Origin: Candidatus Iainarchaeum sp.
GTDB taxonomy: Archaea > Iainarchaeota > Iainarchaeia > Iainarchaeales > DTGL01
Direction of reading: 5' to 3'
NCBI GenBank assembly: GCA_017608995.1
Contig: JAFCEU010000007.1
Coordinates: forward strand, 1 to 14,783
Length of the DNA stretch: 14,783 nt
Shown here: positions 6,462 to 12,516 of the stretch, one piece after another
Layout: each line of letters starts with the position of its first letter
Numbering within the stretch: the first letter of the stretch is position 1
Notes under the pieces: model-generated
What the model was told of the DNA's origin: nothing
Databases searched by the model: none
The model's input: only the letters and a program-made list of their open reading frames with translations
Position numbers and translations under genes: made by a program

Positions 6462-7574
6462 ATGCGCTCTCTTAGCTTAGGGAAAATTTTTGGGATTAAG
6501 GTTGAATTGCACTGGTCATTTTTACTCATAATCTTCTTCATAGTGATATCTACCGCTGCGATAGAGCCGCAAAGCTTGCTGCCAACAACCATGCTATTCT
6601 TTTTTCTCTTCTTAAGTGTTTTTCTACACGAGCTTACCCACAGCGTAGTTTCAATTGCAAGGGGTATAAAGGTTCATAAGATTGTTCTGCTTCCAATAGG
6701 CGGCGTTGCATTAACAGATGAACTGCCAGATAATGCAATGGATGAATTTTTAATAGCTATAAGCGGGCCTCTTTTCAATTTCCTTGTTGTGTTTTTCGTT
6801 TTTCTAAGCGTTTCCATGCTTCCTTTACCTTTCCCTTGGCATATTTTTTCCAGTGCGAATGTGGGTGAATTTGAAAAAGCAGTTTTTTCCTATCCTCTTT
6901 TTGCAATTCTCTATGTGAATTTTATTTTGGGTGCGTTTAATCTTTTACTCCCTGCATTACCTCTCGATGGCGGCCGCGTGCTTCGCTCCCTGCTCAGCAT
7001 GAGGATAGGCTACTTAAAGGCAACAAGGATCGTTACAATGCTGAGCGCCTTTGTTTCAGTACTCCTCTTCCTTGTGGGCTTTTTTATAGGTAGCTTGCTC
7101 ATGGTCGTTATTTCCGCGTTTATATTCTTTGGAGCTAAGGAAGAGGAACGCGTGGTTGAAGCAAAGCACGTGATCAAACATATAAAAATTAACCAGCTTA
7201 TTGACCCAAGACCTTTACTCTTCGAAGCTTCTGCGCCTTTAGTATTTGTAGTGGAAGAACTTTTTACAAGGAATAGATCAGCATGCCTTGTTGATTTAGG
7301 GAATAATCGCTTTGCTGTATTTGATTTGAACGAGCTACCACAAAATGCGAATCTACAAGCTCCAATTGCACGCTATGCCCGTTATATCGAACCCGTAGAT
7401 ATTTCAATGGGTGCAGACAAGGTATTAGAGCGGTTTCTTACAAGAGGCTACAGCTTATTACCGGTATTTGCATCCGGTCAGCTTATAGGCGTTATTTCAT
7501 TAGGCGCAGTAGAAAATGCGTATCGCTTAGCAAAGGCAAAGCAATTACTTTACAATGCTTCAAAAAGAAAGTAA
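6462..7574 (+). CDS. Site-2 protease family (M50) zinc metalloprotease with degenerate CBS region
   Basis: 370 residues. The zinc-binding motif 'HELTH' (H56, E57, H60) lies in the second hydrophobic segment. 'SGPLFNF' (101-107) and the distal 'LLLPALPLDGGRVLRS' (161-176, with third ligand D169) are the other hallmarks of M50B intramembrane proteases. Six hydrophobic segments span about residues 15-225. The remaining 145 residues form two regions ('INQLIDPRPLLFEASAP...' and 'VDISMGADKVLERFLTRGYS' followed by 'LLPVFASGQLIGVISLGAV') that match a CBS pair, weakly in the first half. CBS-linked M50 proteases are thought to be regulated by nucleotides or substrates; the substrate here is unknown. 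There is no SD. It ends 35 bp before tRNA-Ser. Confidence 0.9.
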   Translation: MRSLSLGKIFGIKVELHWSFLLIIFFIVISTAAIEPQSLLPTTMLFFFLFLSVFLHELTHSVVSIARGIKVHKIVLLPIGGVALTDELPDNAMDEFLIAISGPLFNFLVVFFVFLSVSMLPLPFPWHIFSSANVGEFEKAVFSYPLFAILYVNFILGAFNLLLPALPLDGGRVLRSLLSMRIGYLKATRIVTMLSAFVSVLLFLVGFFIGSLLMVVISAFIFFGAKEEERVVEAKHVIKHIKINQLIDPRPLLFEASAPLVFVVEELFTRNRSACLVDLGNNRFAVFDLNELPQNANLQAPIARYARYIEPVDISMGADKVLERFLTRGYSLLPVFASGQLIGVISLGAVENAYRLAKAKQLLYNASKRK

Positions 7575-7609
7575 AAAAAGGAGTTTTGTAGCTTTTTTAT
7601 ATAGAAAAT

Positions 7610-7776
7610 GCCGGGATGGCGGAGCGGTCCAACGCGCCTGCCTCGAGCTGCCCTTTTCTTTCTTTAGAAAAGAAAGAAAAGTGCAAGTTGCCCAAAAGAA
7701 AGAAACTTTATATTTTACTCTGGCACGAGATAGCAGGTGAGCTTTGCTCGCGTGGGTTCGAATCCCACTCCCGGCG
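7610..7776 (+). tRNA. tRNA-Ser (anticodon CGA) with an 84-nt intron
   Basis: Exon 1 is 7610-7647, the intron 7648-7731 and exon 2 7732-7776. The acceptor stem is GCCGGGA (7610-7616) with TCCCGGC (7769-7775), and the discriminator is G7776, as in serine tRNAs. The D stem is GCG/CGC. The anticodon stem CCTGC/GCAGG closes CTCGAGA after splicing, giving CGA. The long variable arm GAGC TTT GCTC also indicates a class II tRNA. The T arm is GTGGG TTCGAAT CCCAC (7752-7768). No CCA is encoded. The best TATA-like string (TTTTTTATATAG, about 7593-7604) is closer to the gene than usual, so transcription may also run in from the M50 gene. Confidence 0.93.
7648..7731 (+). other. tRNA-Ser intron at position 37/38 with canonical bulge-helix-bulge
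   Basis: The central 4-bp helix is CTCG (7642-7645) with CGAG (7726-7729). The bulges are AGC (7646-7648) and ATA (7730-7732), cut after the second base of each. The outer intron helix is TGCC (7649-7652) with GGCA (7722-7725). This is the standard hBHBh' substrate of archaeal tRNA splicing endonuclease. Inside the intron, CTTTTCTTTCTTT (7653-7665) and AAAGAAAGAAAAG (7669-7681) form a perfect 13-bp hairpin with a 3-nt loop. Confidence 0.9.
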
Positions 7777-7777
7777 T
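7757..7777 (+). repeat. tRNA-Ser 3' end, original copy of a 21-bp direct repeat (att-like)
   Basis: This stretch (T loop, 3' T stem, 3' acceptor strand, discriminator and one following T) recurs exactly at 7935-7955. Such overlap with a tRNA 3' end is the usual form of an attachment site for tyrosine integrases. No integrase is in the window. Confidence 0.6.
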
Positions 7778-7799
7778 AGCACCATTATCAAGTCCTAGT

Positions 7800-7926
7800 G
7801 GTTGCTGGAGGTAATAGGAACCCGCTGGAGAGGTTGCTGGAGGTAATAGGAACCCGCTGGAGAGGTTGCTGGAGGTAATAGGAACCCGCTGGAGAGGTTG
7901 CTGGAGGTAATAGGAACCCGCTGGAG
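7800..7926 (+). repeat. Four tandem copies of a 32-bp repeat
   Basis: The unit begins GGTTGCTGGAGGTAATAGG and continues AACCCGCTGGAGA. Copies are 7800-7831, 7832-7863, 7864-7895 and 7896-7926; the last lacks its final A. All are identical with no spacers, so this is not a CRISPR. Each unit contains GCTGGAG twice, 20 bp apart. 32 is not a multiple of three, so a repeated peptide is not being encoded. The array lies between the two copies of the tRNA 3' end. It may be iterons of a lost replicon, a minisatellite or part of an RNA. Confidence 0.95.
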
Positions 7927-7935
7927 GTTCCTATT
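7909..7935 (+). repeat. 10-bp hairpin closing the tandem array
   Basis: AATAGGAACC (7909-7918), inside the last repeat unit, pairs perfectly with GGTTCCTATT (7926-7935), leaving a 7-nt loop (CGCTGGA). The complementary strand is present only after the fourth copy, so only that copy can make this stem locally, although any upstream unit could compete for it. Confidence 0.8.
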
Positions 7936-7955
7936 TCGAATCCCACTCCCGGCGT
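7935..7955 (+). repeat. Second copy of the tRNA-Ser 3' end (att-like)
   Basis: Identical over 21 bp to 7757-7777, but preceded by CCTAT instead of the GTGGG needed for the T stem, so it is not part of a functional tRNA. The interval between the copies is 157 bp. Confidence 0.85.
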
Positions 7956-7964
7956 CTTCTTTTT
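7955..7964 (+). terminator. Pyrimidine-rich terminator candidate after the duplicated tRNA end
   Basis: TCTTCTTTTT follows the second tRNA 3' end. No comparable T-run occurs between the real tRNA end (7776) and the repeats, so a tRNA-Ser primary transcript could run through the array to here. The last six bases before the A-rich stretch can also form a small TCTTTT/AAAAGA hairpin. Confidence 0.4.
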
Positions 7965-8008
7965 CAGAAAAGAGAAAAAAATTGCTGCTCGCTAAGTAAT
8001 AACAAAAA

Positions 8009-8019
8009 GATTAAATACT
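8009..8019 (+). promoter_or_regulatory. TATA-like box for the 160-residue protein
   Basis: GATTAAATACT is centred about 25 bp before the ATG at 8039, and no SD is present. This fits a leaderless transcript. Confidence 0.4.
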
Positions 8020-8038
8020 TCCGCACGCTATTCTTATT

Positions 8039-8521
8039 ATGCCAGCAGTTGCAAGGAAATCTGTAAAATTACACAGAAAACCAAAGGGGGCGCTTACTGC
8101 CAGCAAAGCTGCAAAAGGCGCAGTTGTTGCAGGCAAAACCCTTATAAGAGTATTAAGAGCTCGCAGATATGTTCGCTTAGCAGAGGAAGCAAACATTAAA
8201 GAACCTGCGAGGATTATTGAAAGATTCTGTGAAGAGCACCCCAATTATGGAGAAATATTAATTCGAGATGAAAGGCTGAGAGAAGCGCATTCCCTCATTT
8301 CAAAGCTTGCCGACCCCGAGAAAAAAACCATTGCGGCACTTCTTATAAAGTATGGTCCTGAGATATTCGATAACCCCGCTTTATTGTACCGATTTTTAAG
8401 AGGAGCGGAAAAGAGAATTAAAAAAATATTTGTAATTGTAGAATCTTACCGAAATTTGGGCCATGCTCCTTCCAACCTTTTAACGGACGTGCTCTACATC
8501 ATGAAGTATGGCAAAACGTAG
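8039..8521 (+). CDS. Basic protein of unknown function
   Basis: 160 residues. The first 45 residues are strongly basic and alanine-rich ('MPAVARKSVKLHRKPKGALT', then 'ASKAAKGAVVAGKTLIRVLR' and 'ARRYVRLAEEA'), which suggests nucleic-acid or ribosome binding. The rest is predicted helical and more mixed ('ARIIERFCEEHPNYGEILIR', 'LISKLADPEKKTIAALLIKY', 'LYRFLRGAEKRIKKIFVIVE'). There are no recognisable catalytic motifs, a single cysteine and no membrane segment. I do not recognise the family. Base composition and codon use are like those of its neighbours. It stops 7 bp before the convergent htpX stop and follows the tRNA-Ser repeat region, so it is the first gene beyond the possible integration scar. 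Confidence 0.75.
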   Translation: MPAVARKSVKLHRKPKGALTASKAAKGAVVAGKTLIRVLRARRYVRLAEEANIKEPARIIERFCEEHPNYGEILIRDERLREAHSLISKLADPEKKTIAALLIKYGPEIFDNPALLYRFLRGAEKRIKKIFVIVESYRNLGHAPSNLLTDVLYIMKYGKT

Positions 8522-8528
8522 GATAAAA

Positions 8529-9416
8529 CTACATATTGCGCAGCCTTTTAATCCTCTCTTCAATTGGCGGGTGTGTGCTGAACAGATTGTTCAAAAAGGA
8601 TTTGTGCTCTTTTAAAGGGTTAACAATATAGAGATGTGCTGTTGCTTTGTTTGCTGCTTCTAAAGGCTTCTTATCTTTAGCGAGTTTTTCAAGTGCTGAA
8701 GCTAAACCCTCTGGATAGCGGGTTAGCAAAGCAGCGCTAGCATCAGCCAAAAACTCGCGTTGCCTCGAGATGGCAAGCTTTATGAGTGTTGCAATAAGGG
8801 GCGCTAAAATCGCAGCAGCTATCGCAATAAAAATCACAATTATATTGCCTTTTTCTCTCCGGCCAGAACGCCACCACCACATGCGAAGCATCCAGTCGCT
8901 AAGCAAAGCAACCAAGCCAACCATTACCGCTATCAATGTCATAAAACGAATATCGTAATTTTTTATATGCGACATTTCGTGAGCGATAACGCCTTCAAGC
9001 TCCGCTCTGTTCAATTTCTTCAGCAAGCCTGTGGTTACACATATGACTGCATGCTCCGGATCTCTGCCAGTAGCAAACGCATTTGGAGCAGAATCATCTA
9101 TTACATAAATCTTGGGTTTCGGAATACCTGCTGCAATGGCTAGGCCCTCTACTACATTATCCAAATAAGTGTACTCCTCATGCGTTGCTGGCCTTGCCCT
9201 GCTTATCCTCAATACAATCTGGTCCGAATAATAATAGGAAAAATATATCGAAACAACCGCAATAATAAATGCAACTATTAATCCCAGAGGCCCCCAACCA
9301 GTTACCTCACTAAAAAGCCAGCCCAAAGCAAGAACAAATAGGAAAAAGAAAAAGAATAGGAGAAAGCTGTTGCGTTTATTTACAGCTATTGCATCCCATA
9401 CTAGCATTTTTTTCAC
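8529..9416 (-). CDS. htpX: HtpX-like membrane zinc metalloprotease (M48)
   Basis: 295 residues from GTG at 9416; an alternative ATG at 9407 would remove three residues, and neither has a clear SD. Two hydrophobic segments at about 18-36 and 43-62 anchor the N-terminus. The catalytic motif 'HEMSH' (H146, E147, H150) is preceded by 'ELEGVIA'. A further membrane pair spans about 156-174 and 191-215. The third zinc ligand is E221 in 'SRQREFLADASAA', and the usual C-terminal 'FSTHPPIEERIKRL' is present. HtpX degrades damaged membrane proteins. It lies 8 bp downstream of lemA on the same strand, a pairing common in bacteria and archaea. Confidence 0.95.
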   Translation of the reverse strand: MKKMLVWDAIAVNKRNSFLLFFFFFLFVLALGWLFSEVTGWGPLGLIVAFIIAVVSIYFSYYYSDQIVLRISRARPATHEEYTYLDNVVEGLAIAAGIPKPKIYVIDDSAPNAFATGRDPEHAVICVTTGLLKKLNRAELEGVIAHEMSHIKNYDIRFMTLIAVMVGLVALLSDWMLRMWWWRSGRREKGNIIVIFIAIAAAILAPLIATLIKLAISRQREFLADASAALLTRYPEGLASALEKLAKDKKPLEAANKATAHLYIVNPLKEHKSFLNNLFSTHPPIEERIKRLRNM

Positions 9417-9424
9417 TTATTTTT

Positions 9425-9988
9425 TCACTTAAAGCTTACCTCTGGTACTTTGCGCTCTTCTTCCGTTATCTCGAAGTAATCCCTTTCTGGCTTAAAGCCG
9501 AATATCTTTGCAACTATATTTGTTGGGAATGATTGTAAGGCAATATTGTATTGCATTATTGCATCATTGTAAAACTGTCTTGCATAGGCAATCTTGTTTT
9601 CAATGCCGCTGAGCTCTTCCTGCAACTGCAAGAAATTTTGACTTGCTTTTAGGTTTGGGTAGTTTTCAGCAACAGCAAACAATGTTTTCAACGCACCGGT
9701 AAGGAGATTTGCAGCCTGTGCCTTTTCCTGAATACTGGAGGCATTGAGAAAGGCTGTCCTTGCCTTTGTAACATTCTCTAAAACACCTCGTTCGTGAGCC
9801 ATATAACCCTTTACAGCTTCAACAAGGTTTGGCACTAAATCAGCTCTTTTCTTCAGCTGCACATCAATCTGATACCATGCATTCTCTACCTGATTTTTCC
9901 TAGCAACAAGCGAATTATACATTACAAGAAGGGCCATTACGAATACCAGCAGAATAAAACCAATAACACCAACAATAATCCAAAACAT
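9425..9988 (-). CDS. lemA: LemA family protein
   Basis: 187 residues, typical for the family. A single N-terminal membrane segment (about 3-26) is followed by the conserved 'YNSLVARKNQVENAWYQIDV' and 'QLKKRADLVPNLVEAVKGYM', then 'AHERGVLENVTKARTAF'. Later come 'LFAVAENYPNLKASQNFLQL' and 'QEELSGIENKIAYARQFYND', all hallmarks of LemA. The body is a long four-helix bundle facing outside the cell. The molecular role is unclear, but LemA often travels with HtpX, suggesting a shared membrane stress function. The ATG is preceded by AGGTGAT (SD), and TATA candidates lie at 10033-10042 and near 10013. Confidence 0.95.
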   Translation of the reverse strand: MFWIIVGVIGFILLVFVMALLVMYNSLVARKNQVENAWYQIDVQLKKRADLVPNLVEAVKGYMAHERGVLENVTKARTAFLNASSIQEKAQAANLLTGALKTLFAVAENYPNLKASQNFLQLQEELSGIENKIAYARQFYNDAIMQYNIALQSFPTNIVAKIFGFKPERDYFEITEEERKVPEVSFK

Positions 9989-10032
9989 CCAATCACCTGT
10001 GTTTTAAATGTATTATAATAAGAAAAGCTTTG

Positions 10033-10042
10033 CTATTTAAAG
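10033..10042 (-). promoter_or_regulatory. TATA-like box for lemA-htpX
   Basis: The minus strand reads CTTTAAATAG about 45-54 bp before the lemA ATG, leaving room for a short leader with the AGGTGAT SD. A second AT-rich string (TTATTATAAT) lies closer to the gene. Confidence 0.4.
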
Positions 10043-10070
10043 GTTTCGCCAATGTGTTGTAATTCTCCGC

Positions 10071-11552
10071 TTATCTATTTATTTTCTGGAATAGTATCCC
10101 TGGTTTTGTTACTTTCTTGCCAGCAAGTCCCTTCCCTGAAAATACATCTACAAAGCTCTTTACCTCAATGCTGAGCGCATTAGCTATTTTTTCTGAGCTT
10201 GCAGGCATAAATGCATGCAACAATATTGCAATAGCCCTGAGCGCTTCCGCAAGCGTGTAAATTATATCGCTAAGCTCTTTACCTTGCTTCTTCCAAGGCT
10301 CTTTCTCATTAATATACTGGTTGCATGCCTTCACAAAGCTCATTATTTCTGCAAGTGCCAAATGCAATTCAAATTTTTGCATATGCTGCTTTATCTTTTC
10401 GAGATTTAATTTTTCCTTGAGTTCTACATCAAGGCTGCCTGCAGGAACCACTCCACTAAAGTAACGCTCCGTCATAGCCAATGTTCTATTCACCAAGTTT
10501 CCTAAATCATTCGCCAGCTCAGTATTGTGCCTCTCAATAAGCTTCTCTTCTGAGAAGTAGCCGTCTTCGCCGAAAGGAATCTCTCTAATCAGATAGTAGC
10601 GAATAGAGTCAATATTGTAGTTCTTTGCGAGTTCGATTGGGTCAATAACATTGCCCTTGCTTTTGCTCATCTTTTCGCCACTGGCAGTCTGAATAAAACC
10701 ATGCACAAGCACTGTTTTCGGCAGCTCGATGTTTGCAGCCATTAAAATGCTCCACCATATCACTGTATGATGCCACACAATGTCCTTGCCGATTATATGA
10801 ACGTCTGCAGGCCAGAATTTTTTGAATCGCTCGTTAGGATAATCAACACCGCTTATGTAATTAATCAATGCATCAATCCACACATATTGCACATGCTTCG
10901 GATTTATTGGCACAGGAACGCCCCAGTCAAAGCTTGTGCGCGAAACGCTCAAATCTAGCAACTCTTGCTTTAACCTATTTTTTATTTCTTCCTTCTTGCC
11001 AGCGGGCCATATAGAAAGCTCATTCTTTTCAATGTACTCAATCACTTTTTCTTTGTATTTACTCAGCCTGAAGAAATAGGATTCTTCACTCACAAGTTCG
11101 CATTCTTTCCCATGCACTGGGCATTTACCATCAATGAGATCTTTCTCAGTGTAAAATGTTTCACAATCAGCGCAATACTTTCCGGTATAAGTGCTCAAAT
11201 ATATATCTCCATTTTCATAAATCTTCTTGAATATTTGCTGCGCCACTTTAATATGCTGCTCCTCTGTTGTCCTTATAAAGCGATCATAGCTTATGTTCCA
11301 GAGCGAGCATAGCTCCTTAAATTTCTCGCTTTGCCTATCAACAAAAGCCTGCGGTGTTAGGCCAGCTTTCTGTGCCGCTCTCATGATTTTTAAGCCATGC
11401 TCATCCGTGCCGGTAAGGAAGAACACTTGCTTGCCTAAAAGCCTATTCCACCTTGCAAGCACATCGGCGCATAGCTTTTCGTAAGCGTGCCCTAAATGCG
11501 GATTCGAACTCGGATAATCTATTGCTGTGGTTATATAGAATTTATTCTGCAA
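10071..11552 (-). CDS. metG: Methionyl-tRNA synthetase, short bacterial-like form
   Basis: 493 residues from TTG at 11552, chosen because GGGGTG (11558-11563) lies 5 nt upstream and the protein then begins 'MQNKFYITTAIDYPSSNPHL', the usual N-terminus. The open frame extends to another TTG at 11570 without SD. The class I signature HLGH is at 19-22 and 'KMSKS' at 294-298. 'GTDEHG' lies in the Rossmann fold. There is one zinc knuckle (C127, C130, C144 and probably C151), and 'VSEESYFFRLSKY' follows it. This is the compact type of Thermus/Bacillus rather than the longer archaeal type with two zinc knuckles. The C-terminus ends after the anticodon-binding helices without an appended EMAP-like tRNA-binding domain. 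It charges tRNA-Met for initiation and elongation. Confidence 0.95.
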   Translation of the reverse strand: MQNKFYITTAIDYPSSNPHLGHAYEKLCADVLARWNRLLGKQVFFLTGTDEHGLKIMRAAQKAGLTPQAFVDRQSEKFKELCSLWNISYDRFIRTTEEQHIKVAQQIFKKIYENGDIYLSTYTGKYCADCETFYTEKDLIDGKCPVHGKECELVSEESYFFRLSKYKEKVIEYIEKNELSIWPAGKKEEIKNRLKQELLDLSVSRTSFDWGVPVPINPKHVQYVWIDALINYISGVDYPNERFKKFWPADVHIIGKDIVWHHTVIWWSILMAANIELPKTVLVHGFIQTASGEKMSKSKGNVIDPIELAKNYNIDSIRYYLIREIPFGEDGYFSEEKLIERHNTELANDLGNLVNRTLAMTERYFSGVVPAGSLDVELKEKLNLEKIKQHMQKFELHLALAEIMSFVKACNQYINEKEPWKKQGKELSDIIYTLAEALRAIAILLHAFMPASSEKIANALSIEVKSFVDVFSGKGLAGKKVTKPGILFQKINR

Positions 11553-11607
11553 GACAACACCCCGCTTCAATGGAACGGTAACTCAACACCTATTTTTACC
11601 TAAAAAT

Positions 11608-11615
11608 CTTTAAAA
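11608..11615 (-). promoter_or_regulatory. TATA-like box for metG
   Basis: The minus strand reads TTTTAAAG about 56-63 bp before the preferred TTG start, in the shared divergent region with the thymidine kinase gene. It fits a short leader that includes the GGGGTG SD. Confidence 0.35.
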
Positions 11616-11681
11616 CATTGATTTTTTGCTGTATTATTCCAATAAAGAAAAAATTATTCTTTGGGTGCTTTTGAAAATAAG

Positions 11682-11719
11682 CTATTTAAAGAAAATGCTT
11701 CTGGAATTTAATGGAGGTG
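11682..11719 (+). promoter_or_regulatory. TATA-like box and SD for thymidine kinase
   Basis: CTATTTAAAG at 11682-11691 and GGAGGTG at 11713-11719, 4 nt before the ATG. The predicted start of transcription is around 11713, so the leader is very short. Confidence 0.5.
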
Positions 11720-11723
11720 CGCT

Positions 11724-12350
11724 ATGCCAATTGAAATGATTACCGGGCCGATGTTTAGCGGCAAATCTGAGGAGCTTATAAGGAGAATTCGCAGAGCGAT
11801 GATCGCTGGCCAGAAAGTGCAGGTATTTACACCTGCTTTGGACTTTAGAGGCGGAGAGAACTGCATATATTCGCATGATAAAAGGATAATAGATGCTATC
11901 CCTATAAATAAAAGCCGTGAGATCCTTGAGAAGCTTGAACCAGACACAGAAGTAATAGGCGTAGATGAGATTCAATTCTTAGACGATGAGATCATTGATG
12001 TTGCATTAGAGCTTGCTTCTCGCAATATAAGAGTGATACTCGCATGTCTAAACCTGAACTTTAGAGGCGAACCATTTCCTTTCCGCGACTCAAAGAGAAC
12101 AGTTGCAGATATGATTGCGTTAAGCGATTACGTTGATAAGCTGCATGCAATATGCACACACAAGCTAAAAGATGAAAATGGCAAAGAGCGCATCTGTGGT
12201 AAAGAGGCCTATTTCACACAGCGCCTAATTGATGGAAAACCGGCGCCTTACGATAGCCCTCTAATAGTAGTTGGCAGCGAAGAGCTTTACGAAGCTCGCT
12301 GTAGAGAACACCATATCGTTCCAGGCAAGCCAAAGAAAACGCTTTGTTAG
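11724..12350 (+). CDS. tdk: Thymidine kinase, type II (TK1 family)
   Basis: 208 residues, the usual length. The P-loop 'GPMFSGKSEEL' is at 8-18. Walker B with catalytic glutamate is 'IGVDEIQFL' (D81, E82). The lasso region includes 'SDYVDKLHAICTHKLKDENG' and 'KERICGKEAYFTQRLIDG', with zinc ligands C144, C158 and C193 plus a histidine in 'CREHH' (196 or 197). The first zinc pair is spread by an 11-residue insertion relative to the compact CxxC of bacterial enzymes. It phosphorylates thymidine for dTTP salvage. SD and start are clear. It is divergent from metG and upstream of mcm in the same direction. Confidence 0.95.
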   Translation: MPIEMITGPMFSGKSEELIRRIRRAMIAGQKVQVFTPALDFRGGENCIYSHDKRIIDAIPINKSREILEKLEPDTEVIGVDEIQFLDDEIIDVALELASRNIRVILACLNLNFRGEPFPFRDSKRTVADMIALSDYVDKLHAICTHKLKDENGKERICGKEAYFTQRLIDGKPAPYDSPLIVVGSEELYEARCREHHIVPGKPKKTLC

Positions 12351-12365
12351 GTTTGAATTTCAAAC
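12351..12365 (+). repeat. 15-bp palindrome after the thymidine kinase stop
   Basis: GTTTGAA-T-TTCAAAC begins at the base after the stop codon. Arms of 7 bp are perfect with a single central base, so it is a DNA palindrome rather than an RNA hairpin with a workable loop. It could be a protein site or chance in AT-rich DNA. Confidence 0.35.
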
Positions 12366-12488
12366 TCCATAAGAATAAATTAAAAACACCATTCTAATTA
12401 TTAAGATTTCAATATCAACGGTTCTCGCTCTCAACACTGCTTTTAAAGATTGTTTTCATCGGAACTAAGCTCTAAAAAGTTTAATTTT

Positions 12489-12498
12489 ATTTAAAAGC
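12489..12498 (+). promoter_or_regulatory. TATA-like box for mcm
   Basis: TATTTAAAAG is centred about 24 bp before ATG 12517. A start at TTG 12505 would lie upstream of the predicted transcription start, so ATG 12517 is preferred. The rest of the 12366-12488 spacer is AT-rich; it holds a further TATA-like string (CTTTTAAAG near 12440) and no recognised RNA gene. Confidence 0.4.
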
Positions 12499-12516
12499 GC
12501 TAAGTTGAGTGAGAAC

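Noticed and set aside
7616..7798. Reading frames across the tRNA-Ser and its intron
   Set aside because: They lie over a clear tRNA with a canonical intron and have no SD or protein-like composition.
7800..7926. CRISPR array
   Set aside because: The units are directly joined with no variable spacers, and no cas genes are present.
12351..12516. Replication origin upstream of mcm
   Set aside because: AT-rich, but no origin recognition box pairs and no cdc6/orc1 gene nearby.
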